A DNA stretch of 64,000 bases from Chrysomallon squamiferum (lineage: Eukaryota; Mollusca; Gastropoda; Neomphalida; Peltospiridae), in the NCBI GenBank assembly GCA_012295275.1, contig CM022673.1, positions 26,755,761-26,819,760 on the forward strand, read 5' to 3'. The notes below the pieces were generated by a model. The model ran no database searches. It had not been told where the DNA came from and was given only the letters and a program-made list of their open reading frames with translations. Position numbers and translations under genes: made by a program. Of the stretch, positions 1 to 13,499 are shown piece by piece (position 1 is the stretch's first letter; each line of letters starts with the position of its first letter).

Positions 1-561
1 CATTATACCTGTACTACATGTCATTATTTGTGTAACTTGTTAAAATCATCAGATTCCATTATTTTTCCTGTTTATGAGGGAGTCACTTATGTTACTTCAC
101 ATTTAGTGTGAGTTAACTAATTTTTCACAAATTCCTTCTTCACTCAGGGACAAAGTTTTATAGTCAGTTATATATAATTTTGTTCTAAAATAAGTGCAAA
201 ATCTTAGCGTACAAGTTATATTGTCATTCTTTTAATTTTGTTTTAAGAAAGGCAAAAATTTCAGCTAACCAGCTTTCAGAAATAATGTCATCATTGTCAC
301 AGATATGATTTTTGTTCTGATAACGGCAAACATGCAAAAATTTCAGATAACAAACCCATCAGAAGTAATTATATAGTCACTTCTGAGATTGGAAACCTGT
401 AAATCTTGAGAATTGTTTCTGTCTTGACATGGTGGATGAGTTTCACCTTAAGTACATCAACAGTGTCTGATTAATGATGACTTCTGACTGGTACCATTTC
501 TGTGTACATTTCCATCAGGCTTCGGTGTCACTCTGTATACTTTGAAATTTATGCTGGACAT

Positions 562-567
562 AATAAA
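562..567 (+). terminator. Candidate poly(A) signal AATAAA at the left edge
   Basis: The hexamer is in ACATAATAAAGG, followed within 30 nt by a TG-rich stretch. The sequence from 1 to 620 is unique and AT-rich and looks like a 3' UTR end, but no coding sequence is in view. Random occurrence is likely in DNA this AT-rich. Confidence 0.2.
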
Positions 568-732
568 GGTATTGGCCAGCTTGTAGATGTTCAATATAAA
601 TCATTTAAAAGTAAAAGAAATTCTTGTTTTTAATGATGAAAAAAAAAAAAAAAAAATTTACATAGAAGAACAAGAATTAAAGATATGTATTTACTAATCT
701 GAACAGAGAATTATTCTTTGAAAGCATTTAAA

Positions 733-774
733 GCTAATAATAAAAAATAATAATAATAAAAAAATAAGTAAATA

Positions 775-819
<45 letters not shown>

Positions 820-848
820 TAAATAAAATAAATAAATAAATAAATAAT
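733..848. repeat. (AAT)n/(AAAT)n microsatellite
   Basis: AAT units at about 776-819 flanked by AAAT and AAATA variants. Confidence 0.93.
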
Positions 849-2574
849 ACATACAAAATGACTTGTAATAATTACAGCAAATTAGAACAGTTATCTGAAA
901 TTGCTGTATAGTCCATTAAAAATGTTTTCGTTTCATTAAACAAACAAAATATATACCAACAACTGCACTGCAGAACATGTAAATAACTACTGTATAAATT
1001 TAATTTTACATACTGTGTATTTAAATGGTTATAACGTTTATTGTTTCTTTTTAATGAAAAACCCCAACAAAACAAAAAAACAATAGCAAAAGATTACCTT
1101 GCAATTTTAGATGTGTTTTGCATTGTTTTTATTTGCTGTAAAATTACACGTCATTTTATGTCTATGTGTTCAGTTTCTTTCAAATGATATTTTATTTTTG
1201 AAAGCCATTACTTGGATTTTCATTTTAAAAATAGCTTCTCATTCAAAATAAAATAATAAATAGAAAAGTTATCTGGGGAAAAAAAAGAAAAGAAATATAG
1301 GTTTATTTAATTAATGTGTCATTTCAGAATAGAATAAAATCCCAACAGAAATTTTTCCTTTATTTATTTTGTGTATGTGTCTCTGTATGTCTGTTTTTAA
1401 TTTATTTTTTTTTTTTTTTCAAAAAAGTATCCATAATAATAACATATTGGTATAAAATTAAGAGCTTTTTTTACAAAAAAAAATAAAATAAAAAAATAAA
1501 ATATAAAGGTAATTAATAAGAATTAAAAATACTAAGAATAATAACAACTAATAATCAGAAACAACAAAAATAATAATAATGATTGATGATGATGATGATA
1601 ATAAAAATGATGATAATAATAAAGGTAATTTACGACAGACATAACAGCAATACGTTACTATCCGATTTCAATAATTAAAATGTTCTTTTCAGTAATTGTT
1701 GTATGTAATAACATACATGATGTCGACTATGATAAAATACTTTGACAGATCTATTATTTGATCTTTTTAAATGTGTCTGTTATTCTTTGATATTCCATTC
1801 TGCTTTTATCTCAGATTTATGAAATGGACAAAGAGGTACGCTGGCACTTCATTTGATAGCTAATACAGTAGTTTTGTGCTTTAATAGCACGAAGCTTATA
1901 ATGATTGAAACGCAACATGCACTCCCATTTTTATTCAGAAAATTTCTGTAAATACAGTTATTTTGTGGATTCAGAAGATTTTCATAATGGGTTGGGGGGG
2001 ATAAAAGCACACTGTATTTAACAGTGTTTTCATTACAGTTCTCTGCTCAGGCATTACCAGTTTCATACATGTTCCTGTCAGTCTTGGGTTTATTATTTTT
2101 GTTTAACGTCTTTGTTTTTGTGGTAGATTTACTTTTGTGATTCTTCTGCCTGATCCCGTAACTTTTATTTCAGCATCTAGAAAATGAAAATTGTAATAAT
2201 AATCTGTTCTGAAAATGTTAATTGTTGGCATATTAAGAAGCATTTTGTATTTCCGAAGTACCATAAACTGACTGCAGTCTGTTAATCTGTTGTCTCTGTC
2301 AAACTGTAAATTTTGTAATGTCTTAATGTTTTAAGTGTCATCATTTTATTGTTGGTCACATGTCCTGTAAAGCAAGGATTTCAGAACTGGGAGTCCCTTC
2401 AGTGTGTATTCATATTGTTTAATGTGCAGACACATACACTAACATATACACAGATATACATACACACAGACATGCATAACATATTCACATATTCAAAAAC
2501 AACATAACATTTGAATGTCTTTGTTGTTTAACTATAATGAAGGAAAAATATTTTAAAACACACACAAACACACA

Positions 2575-2578
<4 letters not shown>

Positions 2579-2613
<35 letters not shown>
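2579..2613. repeat. (CA)n microsatellite
   Basis: About 17 CA units in a wider CA-rich stretch (2430-2613), followed by a TATATG/TGTATG-rich segment to about 2660. Confidence 0.93.
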
Positions 2614-2616
<3 letters not shown>

Positions 2617-2851
2617 TGCATATTAATATATGTGTGTATGTATGTCTGTGTATGTGTGCAACTGATTTTTTAAAACTTTTTCTTTCATTAAGAATTATTT
2701 ATTAAAAATTATATATATATATATATGCAGTCCCTTTGGATTTATTCTGTTTATGTAGAAAATTGTTATGATGCAAAATATCAGAAAAACTGACACTGGT
2801 AGAGTTCAGCAAATTTTGATGTGTGTTGACAAACCATCTCAGCTGTTGAGT

Positions 2852-3222
2852 AATTAAAATATTTATACAGTCACAAGTGCACTATTTTACAAGTATTTTT
2901 AAAACCATATTTTAACATACCAAATATTAATATTATACTTTTTAATTAAAATATTTCTAGTCATTAGTGCATTATTTTACAAGTATTTTTAAAACCACAT
3001 TTTAACATACCAAATATTAATATTATACTTTTTAATTAAAATATTTCTAGTCATTAGTGCATTATTTTACAAGTATTTTTAAAACCATATTTTAACATAC
3101 CAAATATTAATATTATACTTTTTAATTAAAATATTTCTAGTCATTAGTGCATTATTTTACAAGCATTTTTAAAACCATATTTTAACATACCAAATGGTTA
3201 ATATTATGTTTTTTTAATTAAT
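2852..3222. repeat. 90-bp minisatellite, about 4 copies
   Basis: TCATTAGTGC-type anchors at 2871, 2961, 3051 and 3141 give an exact 90-bp period. The middle copies are nearly identical; the first and last are diverged at their outer ends, as expected of an array that grew from the middle. Very AT-rich, no ORF. Confidence 0.93.
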
Positions 3223-3819
3223 GTTAGTATTAAAAAAATATTTTATACTTCTTGCATTGATTACATAGTATTCTTATTAAACAGATATTTATTAAAATTG
3301 AGAACTGGCTGAAGGTTTTGTTAAAGTGAATTTAAAAATATGTTTCAGTTTTCAGTTTGTGTTAATTCACACTAAGGAGTGGGACAATTTCATTTTGCTG
3401 TATTGTGAGATACGAAATTTATTTATTTATTTGTTTATTCATTTATTTTTATTTATTTTATTTTATTTATTTTTATTTTATTATTATTATTTTTTTTTTT
3501 CTCACCAGCAGAACAAACTCAATTAATTTTAACAGTAATAAAGAAAACTATGGGAAAAAAACAGTAAAAAAAAAAGAAGCTTCTTTATTTTCACAATTAA
3601 GAATATTTAGTGATTATTGGGTTGCTTTACCCAAATAATGTATTAAAAAAAGAAAGAAACATAATTGGTATATTTTGTATGAGTATAGTTTACCAACCAT
3701 AACAGTATAATGGACACATGCTTCTTTATTTACAGAATTAAGAACATTTTCTGTTCCACGGTTTGCTTTACCTGCATTGAAAAAAAAAAACTCAACAGCT
3801 TGAACATGGCACATTTTCT

Positions 3820-4288
3820 TTTTTCAGTGAGTATAGTTTCACCACACAAAGCAATACAGCAGCATGTTACTGATGATAATGCCGGTTCCTTTAAGAGTGT
3901 TATGGGAAAAACGTCATATTTAACAGCACAGAAGCATTGTTCTGTGCCTCTAGTGGGCAGAACTGCATCTCTGGTAAACACAGACATTAGACTTTAATCT
4001 GCCTTACTACATCCCTATTTCCAGTCAATAATTCGCTATCATTCTCTGTCATTCTTTCCCTGGCTTGACAACGTGCAGAAGCACTTCCGCATTACAACTG
4101 GTTAGTTTTGCTCAGCTCTCTGGCTGTGTGTGTGTGTGTGTTTGTTTGTTGATGTCCAAGAGTTAACTGCCACTGTTTCTGGATTTTTATGACCCATTCA
4201 TCTGGCTTGGTTCTTGTCTGCCTGGGTTAGTGGAACTGATGTTGTATGTCGCTGTGTGTGAACTCTGCTTCTGATTACCTCTGGTCAG
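3820..4288 (+). other. Unique island ending in a consensus 5' splice donor
   Basis: Non-repetitive, with more GC and CpG than its surroundings; at its end TCAG|GTAAGG (GT at 4289-4290) is a near-perfect donor. It could be a 5' UTR exon of a + strand transcript such as ZC3H10. A short (TG)n lies inside at about 4125-4141. Confidence 0.3.
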
Positions 4289-4594
4289 GTAAGGTTCCAG
4301 ACCGTTAATGTGTTTCTTTGTTGGTTTGTCTGATTACGAGAATTTTGAATGTAATATTATTAAATGTGTAGAGGCTTTCGATGTTAGTGTATTTCCAGAT
4401 TGTTTAGAAACAGGTTTTTTTAAAGCATAGTAGAGTAGAGTAGAGTACAGTATCGTGTGGAAAGAATTGCAGTTGGTTCATATTATGAATAATAAACTTT
4501 GTTGTGTCACAGGTGTTTTGATTGTGATATCTAAATGTAAGTATTATGAATGATAATTGTTATAAAATAGTTTGCCTGAAGCCATTGTTCTCAA

Positions 4595-4870
4595 AATAAA
4601 TAAATACATACATACATACATACATAAATAAATAAATAAATAAAAGAAGCATTAATAACTAAATAAAATAAAAATAAATAAATAAATAAATAAATAAGAT
4701 AAATAAATAAATGAATAAATAGAATAAGATAAATAAATAAATAAATATATAAATAAAATAAATAAATACATAAACAAATAAACAAATAAATAAATAAATA
4801 AGAAGAATAAATAAATAAATAAATAAGAATAATAAATAAATAAAAATAAAGATTATTTATTTATTTATTA
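4595..4870. repeat. (AAAT)n array ending in an inverted (TTTA)n
   Basis: About 260 bp of AAAT units with ACAT and G-containing variants, then a switch near 4852 to TTATTTATTTATT. The two arms are complementary and could fold back. Confidence 0.93.
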
Positions 4871-6402
4871 ATTTTTTTAAATTATTTTTCATGGTATTTT
4901 AAAACGATTTGAAAGTATTAAATATGTACTGATATACCTGTGTTAAAGGGCCTTACAATCACAAAATTGTTGCTTAGACAGTTATTGATTTGTGTTTAAA
5001 AGATTCCTTGAAGATTTATTGTAGTTTAATGGAAGGCACTTCTGAGTGTATTTGCCAGAGATGTGGAAAAATTCTCTACTAGAAGAAAGGAAAAATTAAA
5101 AAAAAGAAACACTTTAAAACAATAAATTAAAAATAAGCATTACATAAAAAAAACAAAAATAAGCCCAAATTGTTTCAAACTTAAAATATATTTTTACTTT
5201 TCGTTTTTTTTTTCTCACAAAAATGAAAAGTTGTGTTTTTTTCTTTCTTTCTTTCTTCTTCTTCTTCTTATTATTATTGTAATCGTCATTATTTTATGAA
5301 TTTCTCACATAAATTTTGTATATTTCATTTGAGTAACTTGATACGATAAACCAACAAACTAGCTCACAGAAAACACCAGTTGTTTCACTTGTTCTGTTCT
5401 CATTGGCTTCATTTTCCTAATCATTTTGAAAAACAGCATTATTATTGATAACAAACACATCAGTTTTATCATAATAATTCTGAACCATGTAAATACATGT
5501 CTGGGTTCTCAGCTATTACCTGAAACAGATTCAGAAAAGTCCAAATGCCTACAGAATTTTTATTTGCAAAAATCACACACACACACACACACACCATATA
5601 ATGGCTGATGAAACTGATTTTTGTTTCTCTTGAACTTTTTACTACCTTTCTATGTAAATATATACACCATTTTGTTTGTTTCTAATTAATTATTAAAACA
5701 TATTTTATTATCTAACTACAGATAATTATTTTCCATGTATACCTGCTGAACATTAATAATAGTAAAGTTTACAGCAGTGAACTGATAAATATTTTATAAT
5801 TTATAGCTGATTAATTCAATTTAAATTTAATCCAAACCACGTATTAAGTAAGTAATAATTATTATTATTATTATTATATTTTGAAATAAATGATATGTAT
5901 AACATTTATTATATAATAAGTAGATTTTATATAATACACATTAAGTTTTGAATTTTCCAATATATCTTCTTAAAATATCTTTTTCATTTATATTTCACTT
6001 AAGAATCTGTTTATTTATTTTATTTATTTTTAGTACAACATATGTATTATCAATTATATTTTATTATTTTTCCAGTCACTAATACTTCATGTTTTCTATT
6101 TTTTTTATTTTAATTTATTTTTTTTAAATTATTATTATTTCCTGAATTCAGAATATAATATTTTTATGTACATGACTCAGATGAACATTATAAGCATACA
6201 TTTTATGTACATTATTAATAATTAAGTTTTAGACAATACTGTAAACTGTTTCATTTTAGATAAATAAAAACACTGAAGTAAGATGAAGGCTGATTTAGTT
6301 TTGCACAAGATTAAAAGTTTTCAAATAATTATAAATAACAAAAAAATAAAAAAGATTCTGTTTTAGTCATAACATTTATTATAAATAAATTTATTTGGAA
6401 AA

Positions 6403-6415
6403 AAAAAAAAAATAA

Positions 6416-6482
<67 letters not shown>

Positions 6483-6591
6483 TAAATAAATAAGTAAAAA
6501 TAAATAAAAATCTACTAATAGTATTAACAGTTAATAACAAGGAAATATAATCCTGCAAACCTATTATTATTATTATTATTATTATTATTAT
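6403..6591. repeat. (AAT)n followed by inverted (ATT)n
   Basis: AAT/AAAT array at 6403-6500, a 60-bp unique spacer, then ATT units at 6561-6591. The arms are complementary, giving a potential hairpin of about 30 bp. Confidence 0.9.
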
Positions 6592-7410
6592 CTTCATCAT
6601 CGTATTATTATATATAAATTGTTGTTATAAATAAATTGTCCCTTGACCAGTGACTTTGCAAAAATTGTGAAGTGTCATTTAATAAAATTTACATTTTCAA
6701 GTAAATTGCTTCTGCTTTAATATTGTGAAGTTCTCAAAGAATATTCTGAGAATTACTGCTTTGGTGCTTCTGTGGAACAAAGCTTTTTGCACAAAGGTCT
6801 GCTACATTCAGTGGTTTATTGATGGCAAATGACATAAATAATGAAATAAAGACAGTGTCCTCATAAATATTTAATCTCCCAGTTCTTTTAATTCATATAC
6901 AAGTTTATTTCAAGTCGATCTTTGAGGCCTTTCATTGCAGTTGTTTATTTGACAGCATTGTTTTTATTTTAAGCTTCGACCTGAAATGACAAGTATAAAT
7001 AATGTAAAATAAATAATGTAGAGTAAATTATTGTAGTCAGAAACAAAAATTTTACTATTTATTGTGATGTTTTTTTGTGTAAATAATGAAAGTACCTTTA
7101 TTCATTTCCAGTTAACTTTATATTGTTACCATGTTGATATAATTTGTCACCAACAAAATAGCAAATTTTATTTATCTAACTTTTGTTTTTCAAATTTATT
7201 TGACAGTCTTAGCAACAAAATGAAATTGGTTTTATTAACTATAAATTAGCATTTATGTAATAATATAATAATAACAACAACAGTAGCAAAATATTCCATA
7301 TTTTAAACTAATAATTTAAATTAATTAGTGGAGATAAATTTTCAAATGGTAAGATTTTATATTTTAATAATTATTATTCATATCCCCGACCTTAAAACTT
7401 AAAAAATAAA

Positions 7411-7450
7411 AAAAAAAAATAAAATAAAATAAAATAAAATAAAATAAATA
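7411..7450. repeat. (AAAAT)n microsatellite
   Basis: About eight AAAAT units. Confidence 0.93.
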
Positions 7451-7930
7451 CATATAATACTGTCATGCATGGCATACAAAGTCTGTTTCTAGCTAGCTAT
7501 AATTATGACTTTAGAATATTAATAGATATATCCATTTCTCAGAATTCATATATTCAGATCTTTTTTTTGTCATATTTGCATTTGTGATAGCAATTATTTT
7601 TCACTCCATTCATCATTAAATTGTTGCACGTAAATTTTTATATTTTATAAAATAAAGAGCATTATATCAGCTTGTCAGATTTGCTTTATTGATCTTTATT
7701 ATATTGTTGGGTGCATGTTTAAACCCAATCAATCAATGATGACAAAGTCTTAATATGGAATACAGTTAATCCCCAGGCAAATCATAATGCATGCATAATT
7801 ATTGAAAAAAACATCTAAATATCAATAACACTGCAGATCAGAGTCCTTATCGCATTATATAAACTAACATTTAGATTGAAGTCATTTTGTTGCAGCATTA
7901 TAATCATCACCATATTTGTCATCATCATTA

Positions 7931-7962
7931 ATGTTGTTGTTGTTGTTGTTGTTGTTGTTGTC
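7931..7962. repeat. (TTG)n microsatellite
   Basis: About ten TTG units with a final TCG variant. Confidence 0.93.
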
Positions 7963-10110
7963 GTTAATCTTTATAATTTATAGTACTGTTGTTATTACTC
8001 TTTATAATTTATGTTGCTGTTGTTATAGAAACATACTTTGGGAATAGCTTGTAGCTTACTGGTTTGATCACTTTTATAAAAAAATTAAAATAAGTCACAG
8101 GTTCTTTTCTCCTTGGTGGACTTGTTGGGTTATTACCCATTCCAACAGTGGCTCCATATTTTAACACAGATGTCATGTAATTTTCTGTTATTTAGCAGTG
8201 GCAGTAGAACATTTTCTTTCCAATCATAATCATATTCTTTTTAAATTTAGGGTGCCATTTAAAACTCCTAATATTACATTATTCATTGATTCGGAGCATA
8301 AATAAATTTATATTGTAATAGGGTATGTATATTTTTATGGAAATATCAATAGCTTATATTGTTACCAGGCTAAAGGTAACTAAGAACGACTGATTAAATA
8401 TGTTATTAATAAAACTTTGGATGTAAATAATTCCTGTATAATTATTATTTTGTGTTATGCATATGTTACAATGTTACACAGACCTTACAATACACTTTAT
8501 TTTCTATACATTTTTTATTATATACATGTATATTTTATATACTGTATTATTTATATACATGTATATTTATATATTATTATGTATGTACATTTGACGTCTG
8601 CTGTTTCTGTCATTCACAAACGATCAGCTCAGTGGAGCATGGATGCTGTACAATGACAGTGTGATAATGCGGTGTTCTGACTAGCTGACCAGTCGTGTTG
8701 TACAGAGTTCCAGTCTGATGCCATTGTTTCCTTTCTAAGTAACTTAGACAAGACAAGTGCTGCTTTATTGACCCGGCATCTTCACAGCCTTTCTTTATTG
8801 TCATCAGTTCTACGAGTTCTGTGTCGCGTGAAATTTGAATAATTGTGACAATGTAATTTTGACCATTTCTGTCAGCATCAGGATTTTTCTAGAATGTTAC
8901 TTTACAGAAAAAAAAAATCAACAACATAAAAACATCAACAAAAAACAAAAGAAAAAAAGCATGTATTTTTTTTTTCTTTTGTTGTTTTGATGCTAAGATA
9001 CGTTTTCTGCTTGACTGGTTTATGAGATATTTTTAATTAAGGTGTTTTGCAGCTATAAGTTGTGATCTGATGTGTGTGTGTGTGTGTGTGTGTCCATAAA
9101 CACATTAGCCAAATGTATACCAAAATTCATATACACACAGACACACATATAATCATGAATATTCTATTGTAAGAGCTTCGACTCTTTGTTGTCATCATAT
9201 TGTAGCTAATCAATGTATGAATGTCTTTTCAGATATATGATGCAATACCACTTCAGATATTTTAAAACATCTACATTAGTATTTTTTAATTTTAAACATC
9301 TGTTGCCCTTTTGCCAAACTGAAGCAGAACCGAATTTTGATTTTAAAAATCTTGGTTGATTCCCTCAGTGTTATGATTTATCCACTGACTTGTTCTTTTA
9401 TATAGATTATTCTTTTGTCTGTTATAATTGTTTTTTTTCTGTGGGTGTTTTGTTTCAAAATTGATTCATGCTAAACTCTGTAAATCTGATTCTAATTACT
9501 GTGGTTGTTGCTGTTATTATAGTTTTAAACAAACAGTCTGAAGGGATCATGTTAATGAAAGGCACCTAAATTCTTGCAGATTTGTCAGTGGATTTAAGCA
9601 TTAGAAGAATCTTTACACAGAATAACAATAATAATAACATTCTGTCAGACTAGTATAAAGAAAATACTGAGATGTACAGAAGCATGTGCAAGTATGTGCC
9701 TTGGGTATAACATGTTGATTAAATGAGAACTGATAAACACAAGTTATGAATCTAGCTTTATTGGTGGAATTAAGTACCAGAAGAAGAGCTTTATGTAGAA
9801 TAAATGATGACAATGAAGTATTAATTATTGTGTCAGCTGATGTGATAATAATTGTCTACACTTGATGTAATACCAGGTTACCAAGTGTAAAATTTCCAGT
9901 TGATCTTGTTCATTTTCTTACCTTATGCACTGTTTAATCCACGGTTATCAAATAAACATTATAAAGATTTGGTTCTTTCTGAAAATAAAATAATTTAAAG
10001 TTTTCAGAATTGACAGCTTCTGATATATTAAAGTGATGGAATTATTAATAATAATTTTGTGATGATGATTTCCCAGTGACCTGTCATACTTCAACCATAT
10101 GCTAACCCAG

Positions 10111-10113
<3 letters not shown>

Positions 10114-10205
<92 letters not shown>

Positions 10206-10215
10206 TGAGAGAGAG
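10114..10215. repeat. (GA)n microsatellite
   Basis: About 40 pure GA units (10114-10194) then GACA and GAGA variants. The long (SL)n ORFs on the minus strand come from this tract. Confidence 0.97.
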
Positions 10216-11868
10216 AAGGGGGGAGGTTTCATTGCAATGATCTAATGATTTTATTACATATATTGTATTAACTTCATCAGAAACAATGGTTATTCTACTG
10301 CAATGATTCAAAGTCATATTCATGATCCGTTAATAACTGCATAATGATTCTTTTTTTTTTTTCCTCATTATTCATGCACAAGTGAAAGTAGATGTTTCTA
10401 GAACAATCAGACGTGATCAGTTTTTTATTAAATGTCTTGCATCTGAATCTGCCCAACACTTAAGTTGTATATTATGGATCAGAGTAAGAATTATTAGTGC
10501 ATGCTTATCGACTTAAGTCTGCAATATACATTTGTGACGAAGATTGATTTACTGTAATTGTAAAGAATGCTTCTCATTCAGCGATGCTGTTAGGTTGGAA
10601 GTATTGGCAAAATTGATTGCTGCCAGTGTTGTAGAGCGGATATCTTTTTGGTTTTATAGTCATCTCGGGGTTTATTTTATGTGATAAACATTAAGGATGA
10701 CATACAAGAATGTGACAAAGTGACCACTGAATGTTTAATTATTTAAAGTCTCAGTGTTACTGACTGTAGTTTGACAGGGTCCTGTTTGAAATGATGGGGT
10801 GTTTTTTTTTGGTCACGTTGGCGACATTCTTGCTATTATACCTTCGTGTTTGTTTTTGTCCACCTCATTCGTATAACAACACATTTACTTTTTGTTAGAT
10901 GATGGGTATCTAGCTCTCTGCAGTAGTATGTCAATATAAAACCTCTTTATCTGAAATAGCATCAACCAGTAGGGAATAAGCAATTAAGTGCCACTTTTTT
11001 TTCCTTTACTTTTTGAATATTATGATGTGAAATGATTTTTTAAAAAAAAATTTAAAAAAAGTTTTTGAATGTCTTCTATTTGTTATACAGTTTCAAAAGA
11101 TTTACTGTATCCTTAAATAATGGAACAAAATGTTTGGTTAAACAAATATATATTTTATTTTCAGTTTCCTATTTCTTTTTCATTATTATTGATATTTTTA
11201 TTATTTGTCTTACATTAAATCAATAAAGAATAGATAATCAAAATTATGATGTAGATAAATATTGAACGACAATTCCAAAGCGAATTAAATTTAATAACCA
11301 CGTACATCAAAAGTGTTTTTTTCATCATAGCATTTAGCATGTTTCTTGTTAAATAATGCATTTATTATTACTATTATTATTATTTTTAAATTTTTTAATA
11401 TTAATTTTTAAAATATTTTTTATCATTCAACATATTCTACAAGATGATGAAATACTATACTAAATGTGTACATATTTGAAACATCTTAATGCATTCTGCC
11501 CATTTTTTTTTATAGATCTTTCTTTTCTTCTGAACAAAATAACAGATAAATACTCCCATCTATAGCAGTCACTTCATGCAATTAAACCCAATAAATACAG
11601 ATCTTTTCCCATGCTGGTACCATATGGGACTGTTGCTTGCCAAACAGTGGGAAGTATGTAAAAGGCTTCCCCTATGCCATCAGTGTAAAAACATCCCCAG
11701 AGAGATTGCTGGAGTCAAATTTTGTAACTCCAAGTCACAGAGTGCAAATGTGTATAAAGTACAAGATGTACGAATTTTATGTTCATCTAACTTTGCAGAA
11801 CAGCTGATAAACTTTTGTGCTCAAATGATATAAAATTTTCATTTATTTATTCATTCATTCATATAAAA
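10216..11868. other. Non-coding stretch with a possible old interspersed repeat
   Basis: Unique AT-rich sequence. Near 11608-11630 there is a TCCCATGCTGGTACCATATGGGA-like palindrome (arms TCCCAT and ATGGGA), which resembles a CCCATGCTNGCATGGG motif I associate, from memory only, with cephalopod interspersed repeats. The 85-aa ORF here has no recognisable domain. Confidence 0.3.
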
Positions 11869-11917
<49 letters not shown>

Positions 11918-12065
11918 TGTGTATATGTGTGTGTGTGGGTGTGTGGGTGTGTATGTGGGTGTCTGTCTGTCTCTCTCTCTCTCTAAACCTCCCTCTCTCT
12001 CCTTCCCTCCTTATCTCTCTTTGTCTCTCTCTCTCTCTCCATGCACACACACACTTATATATATA
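11869..12065. repeat. Compound (GT)n-(CT)n-(CA)n-(TA)n tract
   Basis: GT units 11869-11912, GTGG-rich to 11960, CT-rich 11961-12040, short CA, then TA at 12055-12066. Four dinucleotide motifs in under 200 bp. Confidence 0.95.
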
Positions 12066-12124
12066 TAATTTTTTTTATTTATAACAATACATATATCTGT
12101 AAAAAAAAAAAAAAAAAAAACAAT

Positions 12125-12600
12125 TCACGGGTGACGCTCAGATAAGTAAGTTGTTATTCAGGCTAATACAGTTGATTTGTTTTTCTGCAGCCGATCTTAA
12201 ATAAATAATGATCACACACTTGGGATCACCTAATTCCACAGATCTTGCTTTAGATACACCACTGACTCTGTAGAGTTAGTGTGTGTGTGTGGACCTTGAC
12301 TGTGAATATCATCGAAGCTTTGTTTTACATCACTCGACATTTTCATTAACACACGTGAACATTTTACATGTTGGTGAACTTTCTGTCGAAGCTGACTGTG
12401 TTCACTGTCACTGGGTTGTTGTCCTGTTAAAACATTGTCTTTGCTGCCAGATGAGTGCAGTTCACCTGCTACTAGTACACAAGACCAGACAATGGTTGTG
12501 GCTCAGTTTAGATAAAATGCCTTCGTGTGAGATAATATTAAATGTCCTTGTGTCTTCACGTTCTGTATCTTCCAAAGATGTAATTACTCTTTTTAGTCGT
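12125..12600. other. Unique island, possible conserved non-coding element
   Basis: Non-repetitive, more GC than the flanks, several CpGs in a CpG-poor region. The 110-aa + strand ORF at 12283-12615 has no motif and unbiased composition; I do not call it a gene. Confidence 0.3.
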
Positions 12601-12704
12601 TTTGATTTTTTTTAAAGTTTAATGTTTGTTTAATTTTTCATAAAATGTATTAATAAATACCAGTAGACCTAAATATTAAACAAAAGATACTAATGAAGGT
12701 TACC

Positions 12705-12709
<5 letters not shown>

Positions 12710-12748
<39 letters not shown>

Positions 12749-12855
12749 TGTGTTTGTGTGTGTGTGTGTGTATGTTTGTATGTATGTTTGTATGTATGTG
12801 TGTATGTATATGTATGTCTGTGTATGTATGTATATATATATATATATCTGCATGT
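12710..12855. repeat. (GT)n-(GTAT)n-(TA)n compound microsatellite
   Basis: GT units pass to GTAT/GTTT tetramers and finish with TA units at 12831-12847. Confidence 0.95.
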
Positions 12856-13323
12856 GTATGTAAAACTTTATATATAATGTAACTGTTACCAGCTACAGTT
12901 AAAATGAACATCAATAATTGAAATATCTGTTTATTGTAACTAACATAGGCAGCAAACTTCTGCTGAAGTCAACCACTCACTCTCTAGGTATATATTAATG
13001 AGTATCATTTTTCTGTGTCATTTGACCTACAACAGACAATACACAAAGTCACTTGATACCAGTTCCTCTTGTTTCCTTTTAAGTTATTTATCTTTCAGCA
13101 TTAAAATTTGAGCAGACAATTAATTGTCACTATAAAAAGTCATGTTCCAAGTCAGCCATTTTGTTCTGTATCTCTGAAATTGTATCTCAGACATTTGAAA
13201 CTTAAATAGCTAAGGATTTTATATTCACTTTGGGAAAATGGATTTTTCAATATCATTCAGTTGCTCTGACTTTGGATTTTCTTGGCTGACATCACAAATT
13301 ACATGCCAGCATTTTTCACATTT

Positions 13324-13497
13324 CTTGTTAAATAATGTATTTTTGTTCATCAGAATTTTATACTGAAAGAAAAATGATACACTGAAATAAATCAAGATAC
13401 TATTTTTTTTTTTTTTTTTTTTGTTAAATAAGGTATTTTGGTTCATCTGAATTTTATACTGAAAGAAAAATGCTGCATTGAAATGAATCAAGACACA
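13324..13497. repeat. Tandem duplication, 96-bp period, two copies
   Basis: GTTAAATA at 13327 and 13423 starts two copies that share AATTTTATACTGAAAGAAAA and a following AATCAAGA. They are separated by a run of about 20 T, which may be the tail of the first unit expanded by slippage. Confidence 0.85.
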
Positions 13498-13499
13498 CT

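Larger units (their letters stand above)
1..2430. other. AT-rich non-coding stretch, left edge
   Basis: Unique AT-rich sequence to 620, then A-run, AAT/AAAT arrays and AT-rich filler to about 1680, then unique sequence to 2430. No ORF above background. CpG is nearly absent. Confidence 0.6.
4871..10113. other. AT-rich non-coding stretch
   Basis: Mostly unique AT-rich sequence with scattered short microsatellites, namely (CA)n at 5571-5594 and (GT)n at 9070-9094 besides those listed. A slightly richer unique segment lies at 8590-8830. No gene found on either strand. Confidence 0.6.

Noticed and set aside
12283-12615. 110-aa + strand ORF
   Set aside because: No recognisable domain or homology and no splice or start context; it probably reflects low stop density in a unique island.
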